A DNA stretch of 64,000 nt from Pilosibacter fragilis (lineage in GTDB: Bacteria > Bacillota > Clostridia > Lachnospirales > Lachnospiraceae): assembly GCF_032490495.1 (NCBI RefSeq), contig NZ_JAVYJB010000002.1, forward strand, positions 186,001 to 250,000, in the 5' to 3' direction. Under the pieces are notes generated by a model. The model saw nothing but the letters and a program-made list of their open reading frames with translations, was not told the origin of the DNA and searched no databases. The translations under genes were made by a program, and so were the position numbers. Positions 50,324 through 57,741 of the stretch are shown here, piece by piece (the first letter of the stretch is position 1; every line of letters begins with the position of its first letter).

Positions 50324-51388
50324 TTATTTCTGCATCTCCTGCATCTTTAAAAGTTCTTCCCGAAGAACGGAAAGAAGTTCATGTTCCGGTACCTTTTTTA
50401 TGATCTCTCCCTTTTTGATCAGGAGACCTTCGCCGATTCCACCGGCGATTCCGATATCCGCACTTCTCGCCTCGCCAGGTCCGTTGACCACGCAGCCCAT
50501 AACGGCTACCTTCACATCAAGATCCATGCCGGATACCATATCCTCTACCTGATTTGCCAGGTGAATGAGGTCGATCTGGGTCCTTCCGCAGGTCGGACAG
50601 GAAACAACTTCCACGCCGCCCTTCCTGAGCCCTAACGTTTTCAGGATCAGTCTCGCGCTCTTTACTTCCTCCACCGGATCTCCGGTTAAGGAGACACGGA
50701 TCGTATCGCCAATCCCCTCATGGAGAATGATTCCAAGACCCACGGAGGACTTGATATTTCCGGAAAGCAGTGTTCCGGACTCTGTGATCCCCACATGAAG
50801 CGGATAATTCGTCTTCTTTGCGATAAGCTCGTGGGCTGCCACACACATTAAAACGTCGGAGGACTTGATGCTGATCACAAGATTATCGTATCCCAACTCC
50901 TCCACAACGGCCACTTCCTTCAATGCGCTCTCAACGAGAGCTTCCGCCGTCACACCGCCGTATTTTGCGAGGAGGTCTTTCTCCAGAGAGCCACTGTTTA
51001 CTCCCACGCGGATCGGGATCCCGTACTCTTTCGCCTTGTCGACGACAGCCTTCACCCGCTCTCTCGCCCCGATGTTGCCCGGGTTGATGCGGATCTTATC
51101 CGCTCCGCTCTCGATGGCTGCGATAGCCAGGCGGTAGTCAAAGTGAATGTCGGCAACCAGCGGAATATGGATCTGCTTCTTGATCTCGCGGATCGCAGCA
51201 GCCGCTTCCATGGTCGGAACCGCCACACGGATGATGTCGCATCCGGCGTCCTCCAGACGGTGGATCTGCTCTACCGTCGCCGCCACATTCTCCGTCTTCG
51301 TGTTGCACATGGACTGGATCAGAACCGGATTTCCCCCGCCGATCTTTCTGTCCCCGATCTGAATTTCCTTTGTATGATCTCTATACAT
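50324..51388 (-). CDS. ispG: 4-hydroxy-3-methylbut-2-enyl diphosphate synthase IspG (GcpE)
   Basis: A 354-residue 4Fe-4S enzyme of the MEP isoprenoid pathway. It has IGGGNPVLIQSMCNTKT at the start, VADIHFDYRLAI, INPGNIGARERV, and the C-terminal cluster ligands SCPTCGRTQIDL and VMGCVVNGPGEAR. The start MYRDHTKE at 51388 has GGGAGAGA upstream; a start 36 bp earlier gives a non-conserved extension. It follows rseP by 41 bp and precedes polC by 2 bp. Dxr is in the same operon. Confidence 0.96.
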   Translation of the reverse strand: MYRDHTKEIQIGDRKIGGGNPVLIQSMCNTKTENVAATVEQIHRLEDAGCDIIRVAVPTMEAAAAIREIKKQIHIPLVADIHFDYRLAIAAIESGADKIRINPGNIGARERVKAVVDKAKEYGIPIRVGVNSGSLEKDLLAKYGGVTAEALVESALKEVAVVEELGYDNLVISIKSSDVLMCVAAHELIAKKTNYPLHVGITESGTLLSGNIKSSVGLGIILHEGIGDTIRVSLTGDPVEEVKSARLILKTLGLRKGGVEVVSCPTCGRTQIDLIHLANQVEDMVSGMDLDVKVAVMGCVVNGPGEARSADIGIAGGIGEGLLIKKGEIIKKVPEHELLSVLREELLKMQEMQK

Positions 51389-51429
51389 ACATCTCTCTCC
51401 CACTTCAAAAAAACGAAATTTCACTCCTG

Positions 51430-52515
51430 CTAAAATATCATTCTCAAATCATTAAATACAACAAACACCATAAATGTCATGAGCAGCGCCATCCCGGCCA
51501 TATTCACTGCGCTCTCCACTCTCTGGCTCACCGGCTGTCTCGTGACGAGTTCCCAGAGTAAGAATACCAGCCGTCCGCCGTCAAGCGCCGGGAACGGTAG
51601 CAGGTTCATAACGCCCAGGTTCGCCGAAAACATGACCATAAGATTTAAGAGGTTCATCACCACCGTCACGAATCCGTACTGGGTGTTCTCTTCCACAGTC
51701 TGATCGATGATCGTGACAATGCGGACAGGTCCTGCGATATCGTTTGTGGAGACCTTGCCCCCGGCGATCATCTTCAGGCTGTCGATCACCGTGAGGATCC
51801 AGTACCGCACCTCGTAGACGCTGTACTGCAGAACCTGCACCAGTGACTCCGGGGCATCCCGGTGTCCCTGAAGAAGGACGCCGAGGTAATACCTGCCGTC
51901 CTTAAACTCCGGCTGGATCACCGTGTGTTCTGTCGTCCACGACGATGATGTTTCGTCATATCGTCTATACTCAACCTGCACGGGATCCTGTCCGGCCGTC
52001 ATCAGGTACATGGAGATCTCCCTGGAAAGATGGATCTTTCTGCCATCAAGCTTTGTGATCACATCGCCCTCTTTCAGTCCAGCCGTCTCCGCAGGCATTC
52101 CCTCGGAGGTTCCGGCGATGACTGCAGGATCGATTCCGGCCCAGGATAAGATCACCAGGGAAAAAACGAACGCCAGGATAAAGTTGAAGATCGGTCCTGC
52201 GGCGATCACCGCCATCTTCGCCAATGGTCCCTTATCAAAGAAGGAAACTCCCTTCACATCCGGGACTTCTTCCTTTTCATCCTCATCTTCCCCGAATTCT
52301 CCAAGCATCGCACAGGAGCCGCCGAGGGGCAGAAGCTTTAAGGAATACCGGATTCCGGTCTTTTGGCTCACCCATGAGAGAAGTCTCGGTCCGAATCCCA
52401 CCGAGAACTCCACCACGGCAATCCCGTTTAACCGCGCCAGGAGATAATGTCCAAATTCATGAAACAGGATGATTCCGCCAAGGACAACCACCGCTGCCAG
52501 ATACCCAAGATCCAA
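51430..52515 (-). CDS. rseP: Site-2 intramembrane zinc metalloprotease RseP
   Basis: A 361-residue membrane protease that cuts membrane-bound anti-sigma factors and signal-peptide remnants. The zinc motif HExxH is in GGIILFHEFGHYLLARLNG. The third ligand region is NLLPFPALDGGRLVF near the C-terminus, and a PDZ domain lies between (about 120-200, GTSEGMPAETAGLKEGDVI). Four helices are expected. It is separated from dxr by 233 bp that hold repeat copy B. Confidence 0.95.
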   Translation of the reverse strand: MDLGYLAAVVVLGGIILFHEFGHYLLARLNGIAVVEFSVGFGPRLLSWVSQKTGIRYSLKLLPLGGSCAMLGEFGEDEDEKEEVPDVKGVSFFDKGPLAKMAVIAAGPIFNFILAFVFSLVILSWAGIDPAVIAGTSEGMPAETAGLKEGDVITKLDGRKIHLSREISMYLMTAGQDPVQVEYRRYDETSSSWTTEHTVIQPEFKDGRYYLGVLLQGHRDAPESLVQVLQYSVYEVRYWILTVIDSLKMIAGGKVSTNDIAGPVRIVTIIDQTVEENTQYGFVTVVMNLLNLMVMFSANLGVMNLLPFPALDGGRLVFLLWELVTRQPVSQRVESAVNMAGMALLMTFMVFVVFNDLRMIF

Positions 52516-52547
52516 CTTTAATATTCACCTGCTTTCATTAAAACATC

Positions 52548-52680
52548 ATAACTATTCAGTACCTTCATCGTTACATGCAAAAATCCATTCCAGATCAGCT
52601 TTGCTGATGGGATTTTTGCTTTCCAGCTCGAGTTTTCTTACGGTCAGCGCAGCAAGTGCGCAGACCTACTGAACAGTTGC
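52548..52680. repeat. Copy B of dispersed three-hairpin repeat, inside the dxr-rseP gap
   Basis: A 133-bp element from TAACTATTCAGTA to TACTGAACAGTT. It has the same layout as copy A: outer stem TTCAGTA/TACTGAA; hairpin GCAAAAATCC/GGATTTTTGC (52577-52586, 52610-52619); and hairpin GCGCA/TGCGC. The apex of the first hairpin is ATCAGC/GCTGAT here but TTGCC/GGCAA in copy A, so the bases changed on both sides and the stem stayed. It would be transcribed in the middle of the dxr-rseP-ispG-polC message. Confidence 0.8.
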
Positions 52681-52748
52681 AAAATATCATTCAATCTTTG
52701 CACATACCTTTGATGTGTGAAACAGAGTTTTTCAATCATTATACAGCT

Positions 52749-53897
52749 TTAGAAATTCCACTGCTTCTTCAGGAACTCGTAAGTCTCCGCTTCCGTCTCA
52801 AGCACCTCATCCAATGACGGATGGGCGATCTTCTTATGATGTTCCATTGCAGCCTCGAGCATATCCGTGATCTCCAGATAGCTGATCTTCTTCCCGAGGA
52901 ACTTCGCAACCGCGAACTCGTTCGCCGCGTTAAACACTACCGGCACGGAACCGCCCGCTTTTCCTGCTTCTCTCGCGAGTGCCAGGCCGCGGAAATTCTC
53001 GTAATCCGGCTTGTCGAATATGATCTCCTTCATGGACCAGAAGTCGAGACGATCTCCCCTCATTGGTCTGCGCTCCGGGTAATAGAGAGCATACTGGATC
53101 GGAAGCTTCATATCCGGCGTTCCGAGCTGCGCCATCACAGCACCGTCCTCAAACTGTACCATAGAGTGGATCACACTCTTCGGCTGCACAACGACCTGGA
53201 CATCGTCCATTCCCACATCAAAAAGCCATTTCGCCTCCATGACCTCGAGACCTTTATTGACCATGGTGGAACTGTCGATGGTGAGCTTCGCTCCCATGGA
53301 CCAGTTCGGATGCTTTAAGGCATCCTCCACCTGGACATTCTTCATCTGCTCTCTCGCCCATCCGCGGAACGGGCCGCCGGATGCTGTTAATAGGATCTTT
53401 TCAATCTTATTCCCGTGTTCCCCGTTTAAACACTGGAAGATCGCGCTGTGCTCACTGTCCACCGGAAGAAGACGGACTTTTTTCTCCTTCACAAGCGGGA
53501 TGATGAGATGTCCCGCAGTGACAAGCGTCTCTTTGTTTGCCAGGGCAATGTCCTTTCCTGCCTCGATGGCAGCCATCGTCGGGCGGATGCCGATCATGCC
53601 CACCACTGCCGTCACGAGGATCTCATATCCTTCCATGACCGCAATCTCCAAAAGTCCTTCCATGCCGGAGACGATCTTCGTGTCTGTATCTGCCACGCGG
53701 ACAGCCAGCTCTTTTGCCTTCTCCTCATCCCAGACACCGCAGATCTTCGGGGAGAATTCACGGATCTGGCTCTCCAGCGCATCGATGTTTCTTCCCGCCG
53801 CGATTCCTACAACTTCAATATCTCCGTTTGCACGGACTACATCCAAAGTCTGGGTTCCGATGGAACCTGTGGAACCCAGAATAGCAATTCGTTTCAT
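52749..53897 (-). CDS. dxr: 1-deoxy-D-xylulose 5-phosphate reductoisomerase
   Basis: A 382-residue NADPH enzyme that makes 2-C-methylerythritol 4-phosphate. It has the nucleotide loop ILGSTGSIGTQTLDVVRAN, the active-site stretch NKETLVTAGHLI, the metal/substrate loop PVDSEHSAIFQCL, and ASGGPFRGW. The length is normal. It follows cdsA by 14 bp. Confidence 0.97.
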   Translation of the reverse strand: MKRIAILGSTGSIGTQTLDVVRANGDIEVVGIAAGRNIDALESQIREFSPKICGVWDEEKAKELAVRVADTDTKIVSGMEGLLEIAVMEGYEILVTAVVGMIGIRPTMAAIEAGKDIALANKETLVTAGHLIIPLVKEKKVRLLPVDSEHSAIFQCLNGEHGNKIEKILLTASGGPFRGWAREQMKNVQVEDALKHPNWSMGAKLTIDSSTMVNKGLEVMEAKWLFDVGMDDVQVVVQPKSVIHSMVQFEDGAVMAQLGTPDMKLPIQYALYYPERRPMRGDRLDFWSMKEIIFDKPDYENFRGLALAREAGKAGGSVPVVFNAANEFAVAKFLGKKISYLEITDMLEAAMEHHKKIAHPSLDEVLETEAETYEFLKKQWNF

Positions 53898-53911
53898 CTC
53901 TTTGTCCTTTC

Positions 53912-54715
53912 CTACCGGATGCCCATAAATGTGATAGCGAAATAGATCGCCGGGGCGGTAAAGATCATACTGTCAAACCGGTCTAAGATTCCGCCATGGC
54001 CAGGGATCAGATTTCCGTAATCCTTGATGTCATGGTTTCTCTTGATGGCGGAGGCCGCCAGATCTCCCACCATGGAGATTACCGCCGCGATGGCGCAGGC
54101 AGCTCCCGAGATCACGCCCGGATTTATCACCTGGATCATATTGTTCTTAAAGAAGGTTCCGTAGAGGAATCCTAAGACTGCCGCGCCCACGACACCTCCG
54201 ATGGCACCCTCCACGGTCTTTTTCGGGCTCAGCTTCGGGGTCATCTTATGCTTTCCAAAAAGCTTTCCCGCGCAGTAGGCGAAGGTATCACAGCCCCAGG
54301 AGCTTAAAAGGATCAGCCATACGAGATATTTTCCGTCCGGCATCTCCCGCACCTGATAGAGGTAGGAGAACATGATCCCCACATAGAAGATTCCAAAGAA
54401 CGCCACCGTGATCTGCTCCGTCCCGTACTTCGGGAACGTCACCACGTAGATCGTCATTAAGATCATGAGGGAAATGATAGCGAGGAACGTCACATACTGC
54501 TCCCTGTTTCCCATGATCCAGTAATAAGCAACGACAGCCGCATAGCCCACAAACCCCGGTGCCGATCTCTCGATCTTCATGACCCGGTAAAGCTCATAAA
54601 GTCCGATCAAGGAGATCGCCATGGAGCCGAAATAAAGGACTGCACTGCCCTCAACAAGCAGAAACGCCGCAATGATCACAAGGACGATTCCGCTGATCAG
54701 TCTTGTCGTAAACAT
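53912..54715 (-). CDS. cdsA: Phosphatidate cytidylyltransferase
   Basis: A 267-residue polytopic membrane enzyme making CDP-diacylglycerol from phosphatidic acid and CTP. The signature is LSPKKTVEGAIGGVVGA followed by FKRNHDIKDYGNLIPGHGG-like C-terminal motif (KRNHDIKDYGNLIPGHGG at about residues 225-243). About seven helices. It starts 11 bp after the uppS stop. Confidence 0.95.
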   Translation of the reverse strand: MFTTRLISGIVLVIIAAFLLVEGSAVLYFGSMAISLIGLYELYRVMKIERSAPGFVGYAAVVAYYWIMGNREQYVTFLAIISLMILMTIYVVTFPKYGTEQITVAFFGIFYVGIMFSYLYQVREMPDGKYLVWLILLSSWGCDTFAYCAGKLFGKHKMTPKLSPKKTVEGAIGGVVGAAVLGFLYGTFFKNNMIQVINPGVISGAACAIAAVISMVGDLAASAIKRNHDIKDYGNLIPGHGGILDRFDSMIFTAPAIYFAITFMGIR

Positions 54716-54726
54716 AAGATCACCTC

Positions 54727-55455
54727 TTACTCCGTTTTTACCGCCGTAACTCCTCCGAACCGGCGCTCTCTCTTATTATACTGGCGGATCGCGTTCAATA
54801 ATTCTTCCTTATTGAAATCCGGCCACAGGCATTCTGTCACGTAGAGTTCTGAGTACGCGAGCTGCCATAACAGGTAGTTAGAGAGGCGAAGCTCCCCGCT
54901 GGTACGGATCATGAGATCCGGATCCGGGATTCCTGCCGTGTCCAGGTAGGACGCGAAAACTTTCTCCGTCATATCCTCCGTCGCGATCTTCCCATTCTCC
55001 ACATCCGTCATGATCTTTCTCACTGCTCTCGTAATCTCATCGCGGCTTCCGTAGTTTACGGCGATCACAAAGGTCATTCCTGTATTTTTTTTTGTCTTTT
55101 CTTCCAGGACATTGATCGCGCCCACGATATCCGGCGCAAAACGGCTTCTCTCGCCGATCATGCGGACACGGATGTTGTTCTTTTCAGCCATTGCGAGAAG
55201 CCTCTTCGCGTAGAAACGGAATAACTGCATCAGCGCACCGACTTCCTCCTCCGGGCGTTTCCAGTTCTCTGTGGAAAATCCGTAAACTGTCAGATACCGG
55301 ATTCCAAGCCGTGCTGCGTCCTCAACGACCTGCTCCAGTGTCTCACAGCCCTTTTTATGTCCAAGCTGTCTCGGAAGTCCGCGCTTCTTCGCCCATCTTC
55401 CATTTCCGTCTAAGATCAGCGCCACGTGGGCGGGAATCTTTAAATTCTCTTCCAT
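54727..55455 (-). CDS. uppS: Undecaprenyl diphosphate synthase
   Basis: A 242-residue cis-prenyltransferase that makes the C55 lipid carrier for cell wall synthesis. The signatures are LILDGNGRWAKKRGLPRQLG at the N-terminus, the YGFSTENWKRP loop, and the C-terminal RTSGELRLSNYLLWQLAYSE. The length is normal. It is separated from frr by a structured 239-bp spacer, unusual in this otherwise tight operon. Confidence 0.97.
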   Translation of the reverse strand: MEENLKIPAHVALILDGNGRWAKKRGLPRQLGHKKGCETLEQVVEDAARLGIRYLTVYGFSTENWKRPEEEVGALMQLFRFYAKRLLAMAEKNNIRVRMIGERSRFAPDIVGAINVLEEKTKKNTGMTFVIAVNYGSRDEITRAVRKIMTDVENGKIATEDMTEKVFASYLDTAGIPDPDLMIRTSGELRLSNYLLWQLAYSELYVTECLWPDFNKEELLNAIRQYNKRERRFGGVTAVKTE

Positions 55456-55479
55456 GATTGTTCTCCCTTTATCTTTTGG

Positions 55480-55631
55480 CTCGTTGCCCGCGCAGACTAT
55501 GAGAAACGTAAGTATTTCTCAAGTTGCCGCGTCTTCTACACTCTGTTCCGGTCGTTGCTGGACAAGCGCCACTGGCGCTTAGCAACGTCAAAACCTCGTG
55601 CAAGCACGGGCCTTGACTCGTTGCCCGCGCA
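55480..55631 (-). repeat. Structured spacer between frr and uppS, bounded by 15-bp direct repeats
   Basis: CTCGTTGCCCGCGCA occurs exactly at 55480-55494 and 55617-55631 (137-bp period). Between them lie TGAGAAA/TTTCTCA (55500-55506, 55515-55521) and a two-tier hairpin with GTTGCT/AGCAAC (55554-55559, 55581-55586) around AAGCGCC/GGCGCTT. There is no ORF with a ribosome binding site. It looks like an inserted or duplicated non-coding element in the operon, transcribed with it. Confidence 0.6.
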
Positions 55632-55694
55632 AACAAACGGGGACAGGAAAACTTCCCCTGCCCCCTGTCTGTTTTGTGTAGTAGGAAACTCCGA

Positions 55695-56249
55695 TTAAAC
55701 GGTAAGAATTTCCTTTGTCTTGTTCTCAACGGCCTTGTCGATCTTCTCGATGGACTTGTCGGTAAGCTTCTGGACTTTCTCGGTAAGCTCTTTTAAATCG
55801 TCCTCAGAGATCTCATCGTTCTTCTCCATCTTCTTGAACGCCTCATTCGCGTCGCGGCGGATATTGCGGATCGCTACCTTAGCGCCGTCGCCTTTTTTCT
55901 TAACATCCTTTGCAAGCTCTTTACGTCTCTCCTCGGTGAGCTCCGGGAATACGAGACGGATCACGGAACCATCGTTGCTTGGGTTGATTCCAAGCTCGGA
56001 AGTCTGGATCGCCTTCTCGATCGGGCGGATCAGGCTCTTCTCCCACGGCTGGATCAGGATCATTCTTGCCTCCGGAACAGAGATATTTCCGACCTGCTGG
56101 ATCGGTGTCGGTGTTCCGTAGTAATCTACTTTGATTTTGTCAAGTACATGCGGGTTCGCACGTCCTGCGCGGATAGATGCGTACTCGTTCAAGAGGGCAT
56201 CGATGGATTTTTCCATTTTTTCTTCATATACTTTTAATTCTTCGCTCAT
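55695..56249 (-). CDS. frr: Ribosome recycling factor
   Basis: A 184-residue factor that splits post-termination ribosomes with EF-G. It has the typical ASIRAGRANPHVLDKIKVDYYG, EKAIQTSELGINPSNDGSVI and RRKELAKDVKKKGDGAKVAIRN stretches (last at about residues 120-141). It starts 15 bp after pyrH. Length normal. Confidence 0.97.
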   Translation of the reverse strand: MSEELKVYEEKMEKSIDALLNEYASIRAGRANPHVLDKIKVDYYGTPTPIQQVGNISVPEARMILIQPWEKSLIRPIEKAIQTSELGINPSNDGSVIRLVFPELTEERRKELAKDVKKKGDGAKVAIRNIRRDANEAFKKMEKNDEISEDDLKELTEKVQKLTDKSIEKIDKAVENKTKEILTV

Positions 56250-56264
56250 GGTTTCCTCCTGTTA

Positions 56265-56966
56265 TCAGACGGTAACGATCGTACCGTTAATTTTTCCCTG
56301 CATGGCGTTCGCGATTCCATCCTTTTCGTTCAAGGAGAATACTGCCATCGGCATTTTGTGCTCCATACACATAATGGAAGCAGTCAGGTCAACGACACCG
56401 AGCTGCTTGTCGATCACTTCCTGGATCGAGATCTCGTCATACTTTTTCGCATTCGGATTAACCTTCGGATCACTGTCGTATACGCCATCGATGGACTTTG
56501 CGAGGAGAATGCAGTCTGCATCCATTTCAATCGCCATCAGAGTGATCGTCGTGTCGGTAGAAAAATACGGCTGTCCGATTCCACCGGCAAAAAATACGAC
56601 CATTCCGTGCTCAAAGTACTTGTTCGCACGGTCCTTGGAGAACAGTTTTGTCATATTTCCGCACTCGAACGGGGTCAGGATCTGCGTCTTCATTCCCGCG
56701 TTCCGGAAGATCTCGGATACATAAATACAGTTCATGACAGTCGCAAGCATTCCGATCTGGTCTGCCTTCGGGCGGTCGATGGCATCGCTTGTGCGTCCGC
56801 GCCAGAAATTTCCGCCGCCGATCACAACGCCGACCTGTACACCTGCATCAACAGATGCCTTGACCTGTCTTGCAACTTCCTTTACCGTATCTTCGTCAAA
56901 GCCAGTCTTTTTCGGACCTGCAAGGGCCTCTCCGCTGAGCTTTAAAAAAACTCTTCTGTTTTTCAT
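56265..56966 (-). CDS. pyrH: UMP kinase
   Basis: A 233-residue hexameric kinase turning UMP to UDP. It begins KNRRVFLKLSGEALAG and has VGVVIGGGNFWRGRT, MGMLATVMN-type substrate helix (QIGMLATVMNCIY) and FFAGGIGQPYFSTDTTI. The start at 56966 has GAGGAG 10 bp upstream; a start 51 bp earlier adds only a basic tail. It is the first gene of the operon here; rpsB and tsf, often upstream, are absent from this position. Confidence 0.96.
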   Translation of the reverse strand: MKNRRVFLKLSGEALAGPKKTGFDEDTVKEVARQVKASVDAGVQVGVVIGGGNFWRGRTSDAIDRPKADQIGMLATVMNCIYVSEIFRNAGMKTQILTPFECGNMTKLFSKDRANKYFEHGMVVFFAGGIGQPYFSTDTTITLMAIEMDADCILLAKSIDGVYDSDPKVNPNAKKYDEISIQEVIDKQLGVVDLTASIMCMEHKMPMAVFSLNEKDGIANAMQGKINGTIVTV

Positions 56967-57074
56967 TTTCTCTGATCTCCTCGTAATCTTCTGTGACTGT
57001 TTCGTTCCAGCCGCCACAGATCTCTTTTTTCCTTTCCACAGGGCAGACCACGATCACCCCGCAGATTTAGGATA

Positions 57075-57103
57075 AGTATAACACACTTTTGTCTGTTTGC
57101 CAA
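57075..57103 (-). promoter_or_regulatory. Sigma-A promoter of the pyrH-polC operon
   Basis: TTGGCA (57098-57103), 17-bp spacer, TATACT (57075-57080) on the minus strand; leader about 100 nt. Confidence 0.75.
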
Positions 57104-57145
57104 CAGTTTCAGACCGGCAGGACCGCTTATAAACGTTTCCCTGTC

Positions 57146-57499
57146 CTACCTCTTCTTATCTTCCCGGAAGCTCTTGAGCACCAATGTCGTCGGATACCGG
57201 TATGCGTAGGTACAGCTCTTCATAAGCTCCACTTCCTCCGGATTTCTGCACACGCTGAGGATCATATTCTCTTCCTCGGAGGTCAGGTATGCCTCCCCGT
57301 TTCCGTCGCGTTCCTTGATATCTTTGTAGATCCGGTATTTCTTATAGTAGTCCGGGCAGGATCCCTGGCGCATCTTAACCGGCTCCGGGACGATATTGAC
57401 CCGGTACTGATCCGACATTCTGGCTAAAATGTTGTGGATCCTTTCACAGTATTCCCTTGAGACGAGTCTCGGTGAAGGAATACAGATCATATAGTTCAT
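57146..57499 (-). CDS. Small protein of unknown function
   Basis: A 117-residue soluble protein starting MNYMICIPSPRLVSREYCER. The chosen start at 57499 has AGGAAGG 7 bp upstream; an open frame continues upstream to 57718 but crosses a repeat and has poor composition. Features seen are a conserved-looking EENMILSVCRNPEEVELMK segment and several Tyr and Arg. No known motif. It follows the metal ATPase gene by about 240 bp and precedes pyrH on the same strand. Confidence 0.6.
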   Translation of the reverse strand: MNYMICIPSPRLVSREYCERIHNILARMSDQYRVNIVPEPVKMRQGSCPDYYKKYRIYKDIKERDGNGEAYLTSEEENMILSVCRNPEEVELMKSCTYAYRYPTTLVLKSFREDKKR

Positions 57500-57697
57500 A
57501 ATTGTGCCTTCCTTTGTCGTTTTTGAAAAGCAGATGACAGACTTCTGCCACATGCCTGCACTAGTATAGCATGAAATCCGCGTCTTGTGAACCACAAAAT
57601 GCAGGCAGCCGCACCGCCAGGTATTCCATGTCACCTCCATGCAGAGAAAAAAACACCCGCGGCCGGATCGCCCCATGCCGCGGGCATATAATTCATC

Positions 57698-57728
57698 GTA
57701 ACTATTCAGTGCATTCATTCATAGTTAC
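57698..57728. repeat. Copy C, minimal form of the dispersed repeat
   Basis: GTAACTATTCAGTG, then ATTCATTC, then ATAGTTAC. It keeps the two ends of the long element (GTAACTAT/ATAGTTAC pair over 8 bp) but lacks both inner hairpins, as a deletion form would. It lies 14 bp after the P-type ATPase stop. Confidence 0.6.
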
Positions 57729-57741
57729 AATTCTACCTATA

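Noticed and set aside
57018..57145. Terminator directly after the 117-residue gene
   Set aside because: Only weak complementarity and no U-tract were seen; read-through toward pyrH remains possible.
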